64,000 nt of DNA from Halorubrum ruber (GCF_018228765.1 NZ_CP073695.1:1178001-1242000), one strand, 5' to 3'; counted from the stretch's first letter, positions 18,258 to 26,079 are shown. Program-made: numbers and translations. Notes: a model not told the origin generated them from the sequence alone.

Positions 18258-18420
18258 ATCCTCCTCCGGCTAAAGCCGGAGGAATCCCGAGCGTTGGGAT
18301 ATTAGGGTTTGCAGTCTCCCTGTTCTCTCGTGTTGAACGACCCGCTCTCGCGGTCGAATAGGAAGACTCCGGGCTGTGCCAACCAGCCGTTACTCATATC
18401 CCCCGTCGGGGGACTCTGAG
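18258..18420 (-). ncRNA. Predicted right-end (omega) RNA of the TnpB element
   Basis: TnpB nucleases use an RNA made from the 3' end of tnpB and the element's right end. Here that region contains two hairpins on the minus strand: 18284-18300 (ATCCC paired with GGGAT) and the strong stem at 18262-18283. The guide would be the host sequence immediately beyond the element, below about 18258, inside the dgcN upstream region. The 5' border given here is arbitrary. The call is by analogy with characterised TnpB systems. Confidence 0.45.
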
Positions 18421-19558
18421 TTATCTTTCGCCGGATGTTCACCGCACCGTTCACGTCTGCGTTCATCGTCGTCTCGCACGACGAACAGACATACAGACCG
18501 CGTTTCACGCGGTTGCTATCCCGGATCTGTCCGCAACACGAACACGTCTTGCTCGTGTTCTCCTCGTCTACGCGGTCAACGAGGATGCCGTGTTCTTCGG
18601 CCTTGTATTCGAGAAGACGAGCGAATCGGTCGAACTCCCACCCGTGGAGTTTCTTGTTCCCCGACGCACCCCAGTTCCGCGAGTCGCCGTTCTCGTCTTC
18701 GCGGATGTCGCTGAGATCGCCAACCGCTATCTTCCCGATACCTTCTTCGACACACCGCTCAACGATGTGTTTCGACAGGGTGTGGAGGAAGTGGTCTTTG
18801 CGTCGGGAAAGTTTCTGGCGAGCCTTCCGCGCACGCTTTGACGGGCCGTTCTCGCCTTCGGTCTGGTACTCCTCGCGGGTGAAGTAGTGCTTGTCCTCCT
18901 TCAGCACGTTCCCCGGATACAACTCCGCAGAGCTGTCCTCGTAGTCGATGGCGAGGTAGTTACTGATCCCGAGGTCGATTCCCGCCGTCTTGTCTCCCGG
19001 TGCGTCTTCGGCGGGAATTTCTTTTTTACAAACGAGATGGAGTTCCCACTTGTCTCCGTTCCAGACGGCACGCACCTGCTGGATGTTCTCAACTTCTACG
19101 TCGGGTCGGGTTTCGTACTCCGCGAGGATGAAGTCAGACCGACTCTCTTTCAGGTTGAAACCTTTCGAAAGACGGAGTTGGCCGTGCTTCGTGTCGTGCT
19201 TGATGGCTCGTTTCTTCCACGTGACGGTGGAGCGTGGGTGTCGGTCGCCACGTTTCCGGTAGCCCGGTGGGTTGTTGCCGTTGTCGGAATTGTACCAACC
19301 GGTGAACGCCTCAGCAAGTTCTTCGAGAACTCGCTGACTTGACTGCGAATGGAGGTCATTGTAGCGTTCGTGGTTTTTCAACTCCGATTTCAGTTTGGCT
19401 TCCCCGGGTATCTCACCGGTTTCGTCCCATCGTTGTTGGATGTGGTAGCGTCCGACGTTCCACAGTTTCGAGACGGAGAACCCGCACTGGTCAAGGTCGT
19501 CACGGACCTGTTGGTGGTTCGTGATACGTGCGACGTAGGTGCGGGTCGTCTCCAGCAT
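18302..19558 (-). CDS. tnpB: RNA-guided endonuclease TnpB
   Basis: The 418-residue protein has a complete RuvC-like nuclease: Asp in TAGIDLGISNYLAI (about residue 195), Glu in the VGDLSDIRED segment (about 280) and Asp in MNADVNGAVNIRR (about 365). A four-cysteine zinc finger (CSCCGQ ... YVCSSC) lies between the last two motifs. No frameshift or stop is seen, so it may be active. The N-terminal TRTYVARITNHQQV is typical of haloarchaeal copies. An AT-rich TTTTATAAC box about 40 bp upstream of the ATG could be its promoter. Confidence 0.93.
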   Translation of the reverse strand: MLETTRTYVARITNHQQVRDDLDQCGFSVSKLWNVGRYHIQQRWDETGEIPGEAKLKSELKNHERYNDLHSQSSQRVLEELAEAFTGWYNSDNGNNPPGYRKRGDRHPRSTVTWKKRAIKHDTKHGQLRLSKGFNLKESRSDFILAEYETRPDVEVENIQQVRAVWNGDKWELHLVCKKEIPAEDAPGDKTAGIDLGISNYLAIDYEDSSAELYPGNVLKEDKHYFTREEYQTEGENGPSKRARKARQKLSRRKDHFLHTLSKHIVERCVEEGIGKIAVGDLSDIREDENGDSRNWGASGNKKLHGWEFDRFARLLEYKAEEHGILVDRVDEENTSKTCSCCGQIRDSNRVKRGLYVCSSCETTMNADVNGAVNIRRKITQSPPTGDMSNGWLAQPGVFLFDRESGSFNTREQGDCKP

Positions 19559-19705
19559 CGTGCTACGTCCATAATACGTTATGAAAGTATGAGTTATAAA
19601 ACTAACGACTGGACATGGAATATCCGGTTGGAACGTTGTCGGTGGATTATCGGTTAGAGTGTTGGATTCATCCCGCGCCTAAAGGCGCGGGTATTCTCCT
19701 TGCTC

Positions 19706-20111
19706 TTTATAAACGAACTGCGGTGGCGCGTGCCTGCGAGGCCGCCTCGCGGCCGAGCAGCACGCGCGAGGGAGTCAGTCGCCGGAGCGAAGCGGAGGCG
19801 ACTGACGAGGCTGGGGAGGTGTGAGGCGCGGTGCCGTGCGGTGCGGGGCGGGACTCAAAGGGGCAGCCGGGAGGCGGGCGCAGGCGAAGTAAGCACCGCA
19901 GGGAGCGGAGCGACCGAGGAGCGCAGCGAGCGTGCGCCCGCCTCCCGGCTGGGGCTTTGGACGTGTTCGCTGTCGATCCGCAGCCTTTCATTTATAAAAG
20001 AGTGGCTGGGGCTTTGGACGTGTTCGCCGTTGATTCCCCGTCAACTACTTATAAATAAGCGGCCCAAGCGCGAGTGACACGTCCCGCCGTTCCGACGGTT
20101 CTATTTATAAA
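19706..20111 (+). repeat. Intergenic structured repeat cluster, copy A
   Basis: This 400-bp stretch has no credible gene. It opens with TTTATAAA (19706), then a GC-rich core with a stem at 19776-19804 (CAGTCGCC paired with GGCGACTG around a GGAGCGAAGCGGA loop). A conserved GGGGCGGGACTCAAAGGGG block leads into a perfect 19-bp inverted repeat (19864-19882 with 19933-19951). From 19948 there are three units of about 57 bp, each with a TTTATAAA-like box (19991, 20048, 20104). The same architecture recurs at 42165-42524 (reversed) and 57668-58208, with different stem sequences. Confidence 0.85.
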
Positions 20112-20117
20112 CGCGTA

Positions 20118-20435
20118 TCAAGCGCTGCCGTCGACGAACTGGTCGGCGCCCTCGTAGAACCAGTAGCCGTTCTCGCGCATCGCGCGGCCGAGTTCTTGGT
20201 GGAACTCGACGAAGTCCGCGAACTCCTCCTGCTCGACGTGCTCGAAGATCTCCTCGACGGAGACGACCGTCTCGAAGTCGATCCGGATCGGATGGTCGCC
20301 GTACTGCTCGACGTACTCCTCAGCCGTGAGCGGGAAGTCCTCCTCCTCGTCGATCTTCTTCGCGAGCACGGCGTGGCCGTACTGCCGCATGCCCTCGCTC
20401 CCCTGCTCGCCGTCGGGGTCGTGTGGCCAGTCCAT
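20118..20435 (-). CDS. DUF5785-family conserved haloarchaeal protein (105 aa)
   Basis: The small acidic protein starts MDWPHDPDGEQGSEGMRQYG and contains VLAKKIDEEEDFPL and EEYVEQYGDHPIRID. The pattern matches the haloarchaeal family I know as DUF5785, which has no assigned function. There is no signal peptide, metal motif or membrane segment. The start at 20435 was chosen because the conserved block begins exactly there; a start 26 codons upstream would add unrelated Arg-rich sequence. Its 3' end abuts the last TTTATAAA box of repeat copy A. Confidence 0.72.
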   Translation of the reverse strand: MDWPHDPDGEQGSEGMRQYGHAVLAKKIDEEEDFPLTAEEYVEQYGDHPIRIDFETVVSVEEIFEHVEQEEFADFVEFHQELGRAMRENGYWFYEGADQFVDGSA

Positions 20436-20567
20436 GTCTGGGGATTCGCCGGATCGGGGATAGTGGTTTCGGATGCGGCGGTGGCGGCCGACCGCGTGCT
20501 GCGACCTGCTCAATCACACGCCGACCGCCGCACAAGACACTTCACACCGGTCCGCGTGGCCCCCGGT

Positions 20568-21035
20568 ATGCGCCGCAGAGCCCTCCTCGCGTCCGCGGCC
20601 GCCGTCTCGACAGCCTCGCTCGCCGGCTGTCCGACGCCGCCGTGGACCGATGACCCAACGAAAATCGACGGCGCCGAACTGACGTTCCGCCGCGAGTACG
20701 ACGGCGACCTCGACGTCACGGACTCCGGCGGGAACGACGTCGCCGAGGTGCGCCGCCGCCTCGACGAGGATCCGCCGCGAATAGTCGTGGCGGGATCGCT
20801 CCTCGACGGCCCCCGGCGCTGCTATCGGGTCACGCTGTTCGAGGCGGCGCTCGACGATGGAACGCTCCGCCTCCGGCTCCGCTCCGAGGACGACCCCGAC
20901 TCGGACGTCGACCGGTGTTCGGACATCGCCGAACCACACCCGTACTCGGTCGCCGTCGTGTTCGCCCACGCCCCCGTACCGGACCGCGTCGTCGTCCGCC
21001 ACGGCGAGGAGACGGTGCTCGAAGAGAGCGTATAA
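20568..21035 (+). CDS. Putative lipoprotein, unknown function (155 aa)
   Basis: The N-terminus MRRRALLASAAAVSTASLAG followed by Cys is a signal peptide with a lipobox (SLAGC, Cys at residue 20). The twin-arginine export motif is partial (RRRALL). The mature part is small and beta-rich, with two further cysteines (RRCYRV and DRCSDIAEPH) that could form a disulfide outside the cell. I do not recognise a family. It lies 132 bp from the DUF5785 gene, divergent from it, and its stop is 14 bp from the convergent fdhA stop. Confidence 0.75.
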   Translation: MRRRALLASAAAVSTASLAGCPTPPWTDDPTKIDGAELTFRREYDGDLDVTDSGGNDVAEVRRRLDEDPPRIVVAGSLLDGPRRCYRVTLFEAALDDGTLRLRLRSEDDPDSDVDRCSDIAEPHPYSVAVVFAHAPVPDRVVVRHGEETVLEESV

Positions 21036-21049
21036 AAAGCCGACGGCGC

Positions 21050-23194
21050 TCAGTCGTCTGCCGAAGCCGGCGAGTCGTCGCCCGCGGCCTCGATGCCGAC
21101 CTCGATCTCGGCGGCCGCGGCCTTGTACTCGGGAATCTTGGCGCGCTCGTCGAGCACGTCGTTGGTGAGGCGGTTCGCGGAGGCGGCCGCGAAGTGCGGC
21201 GTGGTCCAGACGACGCCCTCCTTGATGTCCTCGGTGACGTCGGCGCGGACGGTGATCTCGCCGCGGCGGGACTTCAGCACGACGTCGTCGCCGTCCTCGA
21301 TGCCGTACCGCTCGGCGTCGTTCGGGTGGACGTCGACGAAGTTCTCCGGGTGCTGCTTCGAGAGCGTGGGCGAGCGGCGGCTCATCGTCCCGGTGTTGTA
21401 GTGTTCTTCGAGCCGCGCGGTGGTCAACACGAGCGGGTACTCCTCGTCCGGGACCTCCTTCGGCTCCTGGTGGACGACGCCCTCGATGCGGCCGAGGCCG
21501 TCCTCGGTCTCGAACTCGTCCTCGTAGAGGAAGGGGTCGCCCTCGTCGCCCTCCTCGTAGCAGGGCCAGTGGAGCCCCGTCTCGCCGAGCGCGTCGTAGG
21601 TCATCCCGTGCATGATCGGGCACACCTCGCGCAGCTCCTCGAACACGTCCTCCGGCCCCTCAAAGTCGAACTCGTCGCCGTCGAACAGCCGCGTCCCGAC
21701 CTCACAGAGGATGTCGAGGTCGTGGCGCGTGTTCTCGTGGACCTTGTGGACGCCGCGCATGCGCTGGACGCGCCGGTCGGTGTTGGTGACGGTGCCGTCG
21801 CGCTCGGCCCACGTCGTCGCCGGGAGGACCACGTCCGCGAGCTCGGCGGTCTCGGTCATGAAGATGTCTTGGACCACCATGAAGTCGAGTTCCTCGCGGA
21901 ACCGCTTCTCGGTCTCGTTGCCGTCCGGCTCGCTCATGATCGGGTTCTCGCCCATGACGTAGAGGCCGTGGACGGTGTCGCCGATCGCGTGGGAGATCTC
22001 GACGTTCGTCAGCCCGGGCTCCGAGGGGATATCGAACCCCCACACGTCCTCGACGCTCTCGCGCGCCTCGTCGTCGTCGACGAGCTGGTACCCCGGGAGG
22101 ACGTTCGGCATCGCGCCCACGTCGCAGGTGCCCTGGACGTTGTTCTGCCCGCGCAGGGGGTTGACACCCGTGCCCGGCCGGCCGAGGTTCCCCGTGATCA
22201 GCGCGAGGTTGATCTCGTTTTGTACGTTGTCGACGCCGCACGTGTGCTGGCTCATCCCCATGCCGGTGAAGATGGCGGCGTCGTTGGCCATCGCGTACTT
22301 CTCGGCGGCGAGCTCGATGTCCTCCAGCGGAACGCCGCACTCCTCGGCGGCCGCCTCCTTGTCGAAGTCCGCGAGCGTCTCCTTCAGGTGGTCGATCCCC
22401 TTCGTGCGCTCCTCGACGAACGCCTCGTCGATCCAGCCCGCGTCCGGCTCGTCCTCGTGCCGCTCTAAGATCGTCTTGAGAACGATGTTAAGCAGCGGGA
22501 TGTCCGTGCCGGGCTTCAGCTGGAGGTGCATGTGCCGGTCGGTGTCGTCGATCTCGAACGACCGGGTGGTCTTGTTCGCGTGCGGGTCGACCTGGATGAC
22601 GGTCGCGCCCTCTAAGACGGCCTGTCGGAAGTACTGGCTGTTGGCGATCGGGTGCTGCTCGCCCGGGTTCGCGCCCTGGATCCACAGCACGTCTGCGGAG
22701 TCCTCTAAGTCGGCCATGCTGTTCGTCATCGCGCCCATCCCGAGGCTGGTGCGCAGCGCCCAGACGGTGGAAGCGTGACACATCCGCGTGCAGTTGTCGA
22801 CCTGATTCGTGCCGTACCGGCGCGCCAACTTCTGGATCAGGTAGTTCTCCTCGTTGAACGTCTTCGAGGAGCCGAAGAATCCCATCCCGTCCGGGCCGTG
22901 CTCCTCGCGGATCCCCTCCATCTCGTCGACGACCCGACCGAGCGCCTCGTCCCACGTCGCCTCGCGGAACTCGCCGTCCTCCTTGATCAACGGCTCGGTC
23001 AGCCGGTCCTCGTGGTCGACGACCTGCGTCGCCGCGCCGCCCTTGATACAGACGCTCCCCTCGTTCACCGGCGCGTCGCCCCACGGCATGAACCGCATCT
23101 CGCCGGGCTCGTCGCCCTCGAGGACGCGGATCCCGCAGCCGACGCCGCAGTACGGGCAGATCGTTTTCGTCGCGTCGTCCGGCTCACTGGACAT
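21050..23194 (-). CDS. fdhA: Formate dehydrogenase catalytic subunit (Mo/W bis-MGD oxidoreductase)
   Basis: This 714-residue protein should oxidise formate to CO2. The N-terminal [4Fe-4S] motif is CPYCGVGCGIRVLEG with the fourth Cys in GSVCIKGG (residues about 14-60). The metal-ligand region reads NCTRMCHASTVWALRTSLG near residue 140, matching the Cys (Sec in some bacteria) of formate dehydrogenases. Later motifs include GANPGEQHPIA and the C-terminal molydopterin-binding NTGTMSRRSPTL and TPHFAAASANRLT. No electron-transfer subunit or FdhD gene is adjacent. The ATG at 23194 was preferred over one three codons upstream. Nitrate reductase is less likely by the MCHAS motif. Confidence 0.86.
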   Translation of the reverse strand: MSSEPDDATKTICPYCGVGCGIRVLEGDEPGEMRFMPWGDAPVNEGSVCIKGGAATQVVDHEDRLTEPLIKEDGEFREATWDEALGRVVDEMEGIREEHGPDGMGFFGSSKTFNEENYLIQKLARRYGTNQVDNCTRMCHASTVWALRTSLGMGAMTNSMADLEDSADVLWIQGANPGEQHPIANSQYFRQAVLEGATVIQVDPHANKTTRSFEIDDTDRHMHLQLKPGTDIPLLNIVLKTILERHEDEPDAGWIDEAFVEERTKGIDHLKETLADFDKEAAAEECGVPLEDIELAAEKYAMANDAAIFTGMGMSQHTCGVDNVQNEINLALITGNLGRPGTGVNPLRGQNNVQGTCDVGAMPNVLPGYQLVDDDEARESVEDVWGFDIPSEPGLTNVEISHAIGDTVHGLYVMGENPIMSEPDGNETEKRFREELDFMVVQDIFMTETAELADVVLPATTWAERDGTVTNTDRRVQRMRGVHKVHENTRHDLDILCEVGTRLFDGDEFDFEGPEDVFEELREVCPIMHGMTYDALGETGLHWPCYEEGDEGDPFLYEDEFETEDGLGRIEGVVHQEPKEVPDEEYPLVLTTARLEEHYNTGTMSRRSPTLSKQHPENFVDVHPNDAERYGIEDGDDVVLKSRRGEITVRADVTEDIKEGVVWTTPHFAAASANRLTNDVLDERAKIPEYKAAAAEIEVGIEAAGDDSPASADD

Positions 23195-23562
23195 CGGTCT
23201 CACCGCCCCCGTGTGTACTCATACCGCATGATCTATCGTCACCGTCTATCAGTGTACCGGTGGTTTCCCGGGGCCCCGTTGAAACCCTCAGCAAGTGATG
23301 TATTCCGCCCCGGTTGCGGTCAATACAGTTTGCTCACCGAACGAATTCAAATACGGCCGAGAAGACGAGATGTCGCTACCTATCAAGCGGGCAATGAAGA
23401 GATTTCGAACACGGACGGCGAATCGATTACGGTTCAAATCGACTGCTCGCACGCCGCTATAGATCACTCACCTGATATTTCGGGATGGAAATCTGCCGAA
23501 ACCTTTCGTTATCGGGACAGGAATCGAAGTGATTAATTTCCTATGCCAGTGTACTATCTCAG
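23195..23562. other. Intergenic region between fdhA and a divergent membrane-protein gene
   Basis: These 368 bp have clearly lower G+C than the neighbours. They must hold the promoters of fdhA (leftward) and the 23563 gene (rightward). I see AT-rich runs but no long open frame with coding character, no convincing repeat and no RNA gene. Confidence 0.6.
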
Positions 23563-24291
23563 ATGGAGGAGCTATTGTTTCTGGGTGTCTTCGCCTGTTT
23601 AGCGGGCATCGCAGTTATCTTCCATACCGCTGTCCGGCAGAGGAACGCTCCCGCAGTAATCAACGCGGGTGTGTCGTTTCTGCTGGTGTTCATTCCGGTT
23701 CTCGTCGATGCCCTTGCCAACTGGTTTTACGGAATCCGAGTGGGACTTACCCCGGAACTTCCACTGTGGATCGCCGTCACCGGTCTGTTTCACTCCTACG
23801 GTATGCTCGGCCCATACGACGAGATCTCTTGGTGGGACCACCTCACCCATACGCTGTCGGCGGCGCTCGTGGCAGCGTTGCTGTACGCTGTAGTGATAGT
23901 CGCCGTCGAGTATACACTAGTTCCGGCCGGTACTAGTCTGATATGGGCCACGGTGGTGTTGGTTACGCTCCTGTCAGGGGTGTTCTGGGAGCTGATCGAA
24001 CTTCTCGCGCGGGATTTCGGACGGAAGTTTGACCTCCCACCTGTACTCGATCACTATGGCCGACAGGATACGATCTTGGACCTGTTCTTCGACGTTGTCG
24101 GCGCGGTGCTCGTCCTCGTTGCCGACCTGCGGCTGTTCGTCCCGATGGCGGAGGTCTCCCCCCAGACGACGGTAGCGGCCCTGGTCGTCGTCCTCGGTGG
24201 ATTGGTGGTCGGATCACTCGTTATGTCGTTAATTGTCGTCGTCAAGCAAGCTGATTCTAAAACGCAGACAGACTCTGGTAGATCCGACTGA
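23563..24291 (+). CDS. Polytopic membrane protein, unknown function (242 aa)
   Basis: The protein has about seven hydrophobic segments, for example LLFLGVFACLAGIAVIF, VSFLLVFIPVLVDALANW, LVAALLYAVVIVAVEYTL and LVVVLGGLVVGSLVMSLIVV. The central motif ISWWDHLTHTLSAALVAALL and the later VFWELIELLARDF recall YjdF/DUF2238-type membrane proteins with a W-D-x2-H motif, but I am not certain. The gene has lower G+C and less biased codons than its neighbours, which suggests recent acquisition. It stands alone between two AT-rich intergenic regions. Confidence 0.7.
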   Translation: MEELLFLGVFACLAGIAVIFHTAVRQRNAPAVINAGVSFLLVFIPVLVDALANWFYGIRVGLTPELPLWIAVTGLFHSYGMLGPYDEISWWDHLTHTLSAALVAALLYAVVIVAVEYTLVPAGTSLIWATVVLVTLLSGVFWELIELLARDFGRKFDLPPVLDHYGRQDTILDLFFDVVGAVLVLVADLRLFVPMAEVSPQTTVAALVVVLGGLVVGSLVMSLIVVVKQADSKTQTDSGRSD

Positions 24292-24438
24292 TTCGGTGTC
24301 CAATTGGAACCTCGATCTTCCGTAGTTTCTCTGCCATAACCGTAGCAAGCAGTAGGTACGCTTCAGCGAACCGCTGTTCAGGCGATTATGTATGTGAAGA
24401 ATGAGATTTCAACGGGGCCTTTCACGAGCGTCGAAGCG

Positions 24439-24544
24439 TGCGAAGTGGGAAGACGGTGCGAAGCGAGTGGGAGGACCGTGCGAAGCGAGTGGGAGGACCG
24501 TGCGAAGCGAGTGGGAAGACGGTGCGAAGCGAGTGGGAGGTCCG
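24439..24544. repeat. 22-bp tandem repeat, about five units
   Basis: Four near-identical units of TGCGAAGCGAGTGGGAGGAC plus two bases follow one shortened unit. Variation is limited to GGACCG, AGACGG and GGTCCG at the unit end. It is not a CRISPR array because there are no variable spacers between units. Confidence 0.9.
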
Positions 24545-24602
24545 CGAACCTTCGGGCCCTCGCGGTCGGCGTCGAGGCGGCACGGCTCTCCGCGCACAGA
24601 TC

Positions 24603-24674
24603 TGTTAACATCGGCGAACGTCTGATTGTTAAGGGTAAATATAATGGAAAAACATTTACTATGGTTTGTTAACA
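24603..24674. promoter_or_regulatory. Paired TGTTAACA palindromes upstream of formaldehyde dehydrogenase
   Basis: The 8-bp palindrome TGTTAACA occurs at 24603-24610 and 24667-24674, with a half-matching TGTTAAGG between them. The second site lies 20 bp before the ATG at 24694. AT-rich sequence with a TAAATATAATGG run lies between. The pair could bind a regulator across the promoter. Confidence 0.45.
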
Positions 24675-24693
24675 CGATACAATCGGAATCAAC

Positions 24694-25863
24694 ATGAGAG
24701 CTGTTGTCTATCAAGGCCCGTACGACGTGGCCGTCGAAGACGTAGAGGAACCGGAGATAGAACACCCGAACGACGTCGTCGTCGACATCACGACGTCCTG
24801 TATCTGCGGGTCGGACCTCCACATGTACGAGGGCCGAACCGCGGCCGAGGAGGGGATCGTCTTCGGCCACGAGAACATGGGGATCGTCAGCGAGGTGGGC
24901 GAGGCGGTCTCGACGCTGGAGGAGGGCGACCGCGTCGTCATGCCGTTCAACGTCTCCTGCGGCTTCTGTCAGAACTGCGAGGAGGGGTACACCGGCTTCT
25001 GTACCAACGTCAACCCCGGCTTCGCGGGCGGCGCGTACGGCTACGTCGCCATGGGCCCGTATCCGGGCGGACAGGCGGAGAAGCTGCGCGTCCCGTACGC
25101 CGACCACAACGCGCTGAAGCTGCCGGAGGGCCGCGAACACGAGGACGCGTTCTCGCTGCTCGCGGACATCTTCCCGACGGGGTGGCACGGCACCGAACTC
25201 GCCAACCTCCAGCCCGGGGAGTCGGTCGCCATCTTCGGTGCCGGGCCGGTCGGGCTGATGGCCGCCTACAGCGCGAAGATCAAGGGCGCGGCCGAGATCT
25301 ACATCGTCGACCAGGTGCCGAGCCGACTGGAGCTGGCCGAGGAGTACTGCGACGCCCACGCCATCGACTTCTCCGAGGGCGATCCGGTCGACCAGATCAT
25401 CGAGGAGCACGGCGGGATGGTCGACAAGGGCGTCGACGCGGTCGGCTACCAGGCGACCGACCCGGACGACGTCGACACCGAGACGGAGGACTACTCCTAC
25501 CAGCCGGCCAAGGAGAACCCGGCGGTCGTGATCAACAACCTCATCCGCGTGGTCCGGCCGACCGGCGAGCTGGGAATTCCCGGCCTCTACGTCCCCGAGG
25601 ACCCCGGCGCGCCCGACGACATGGCCGCGCAGGGACGCCTCGGCATCGACTTCGGGAAGTTCTTCGAGAAGGGGCTCAAGTGTGGCACCGGGCAGTGTAA
25701 CGTGAAGGAGTACAACCGCTACCTGCGCGACATGATCATCGAGGGCCGAGCCGATCCGAGCTGGGTCGTCTCCCACCGGGTCAACCTCGACGAGGCGCCC
25801 GAGATGTACGAGGCGTTCGACGCCCGCGAGGAGGGCGTCACGAAGGTCCTGCTGGAGCCCTAA
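24694..25863 (+). CDS. Zinc-dependent formaldehyde/alcohol dehydrogenase (glutathione-independent type)
   Basis: This 389-residue medium-chain dehydrogenase has a catalytic zinc site built from Cys in SCICGSDLHMYEG (about residue 38) and the FGHENMG Glu-His pair near residue 60. A structural zinc site follows in CGFCQNCEEGYTGFC. The NAD-binding loop is FGAGPVGLMAAYSAK near residue 180. The long insertion after DAVGYQATDP and the length match glutathione-independent formaldehyde dehydrogenases, which oxidise formaldehyde to formate with bound NAD. Ordinary alcohol substrates are possible. A formate dehydrogenase lies 1.5 kb upstream on the other strand, so a C1 oxidation route is plausible. 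Confidence 0.82.
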   Translation: MRAVVYQGPYDVAVEDVEEPEIEHPNDVVVDITTSCICGSDLHMYEGRTAAEEGIVFGHENMGIVSEVGEAVSTLEEGDRVVMPFNVSCGFCQNCEEGYTGFCTNVNPGFAGGAYGYVAMGPYPGGQAEKLRVPYADHNALKLPEGREHEDAFSLLADIFPTGWHGTELANLQPGESVAIFGAGPVGLMAAYSAKIKGAAEIYIVDQVPSRLELAEEYCDAHAIDFSEGDPVDQIIEEHGGMVDKGVDAVGYQATDPDDVDTETEDYSYQPAKENPAVVINNLIRVVRPTGELGIPGLYVPEDPGAPDDMAAQGRLGIDFGKFFEKGLKCGTGQCNVKEYNRYLRDMIIEGRADPSWVVSHRVNLDEAPEMYEAFDAREEGVTKVLLEP

Positions 25864-25911
25864 CTCCCGAACTACCCCTCCCGGCGTTCCGATTTTTTCG
25901 CTCCTGACGCG

Positions 25912-26079
25912 TCAGGCCCGGAGCCACGCCTTCGGGTGTTCCGCCCGGAGATGCGACTGGTACCGCGAAATCAGCTCCGGATACCCGTCGGCGACGCAGT
26001 GCCACTCGCAGAGGTCGCACCCCCGCTCGACCGCCTCGTCGCCGCCCTGAACGTGTCCGCCGCGTCTGTACGTGACCAT
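25912..26079 (-). CDS. Small zinc-finger protein (55 aa)
   Basis: The ATG at 26079 gives a 55-residue protein with a C-x2-C-x2-H...H pattern: RGCDLCEWHCVADGYPELI then YQSHLRAEHPKAW. This resembles a single C2H2-like finger found in many haloarchaeal small proteins. Function is unknown. A longer reading frame starting at 26142 is possible but its extra N-terminus is Arg-rich and unlike coding sequence. Convergent with the dehydrogenase gene at 25863. Confidence 0.6.
   Translation of the reverse strand: MVTYRRGGHVQGGDEAVERGCDLCEWHCVADGYPELISRYQSHLRAEHPKAWLRA

Larger units (their letters stand above)
18258..19695 (-). mobile_element. TnpB-only element of the IS200/IS605 superfamily (IS1341 type)
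   Basis: The element holds an intact tnpB and no tnpA. A perfect 10-bp hairpin (18262-18271 with 18274-18283) lies just beyond the tnpB stop and marks the right end. A 9-bp hairpin (19672-19680 with 19683-19691) lies upstream of tnpB and marks the left end. There are no target duplications or terminal inverted repeats, as expected for this family. The exact outer borders cannot be fixed from one copy. The interior has lower G+C than its neighbours. Confidence 0.82.
24292..24693. other. AT-rich intergenic region with a tandem repeat and promoter sites
   Basis: This 402-bp gap holds a 22-bp tandem repeat (24439-24544) and, beyond it, AT-rich sequence leading to the formaldehyde dehydrogenase gene. 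A 42-codon open stretch on the minus strand (about 24260-24390) has a plausible amphipathic composition but no start codon and may be a gene remnant. No RNA gene is visible. Confidence 0.5.

Noticed and set aside
19948-20111. The 57-bp units as a CRISPR-like array
   Set aside because: The long conserved block covers most of each unit and the remainder is too short and too similar to be spacers.
20436-20513. Longer N-terminus for the DUF5785 protein
   Set aside because: The extra 26 residues are Arg- and His-rich and do not fit the acidic protein; the conserved block starts at the internal ATG.
22775-23536. Open frame through the fdhA start and the intergenic region
   Set aside because: It is antisense to the fdhA N-terminus with its Fe-S cysteines and then runs through AT-rich intergenic DNA without motif or promoter.
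24260-24390. Minus-strand 42-codon open stretch in the intergenic region
   Set aside because: It has no start codon or ribosome signal and overlaps the end of the membrane-protein gene; at most it is a remnant.
24439-24544. Possible CRISPR array
   Set aside because: The repeats are directly adjacent with no unique spacers, and no cas genes are in the window.
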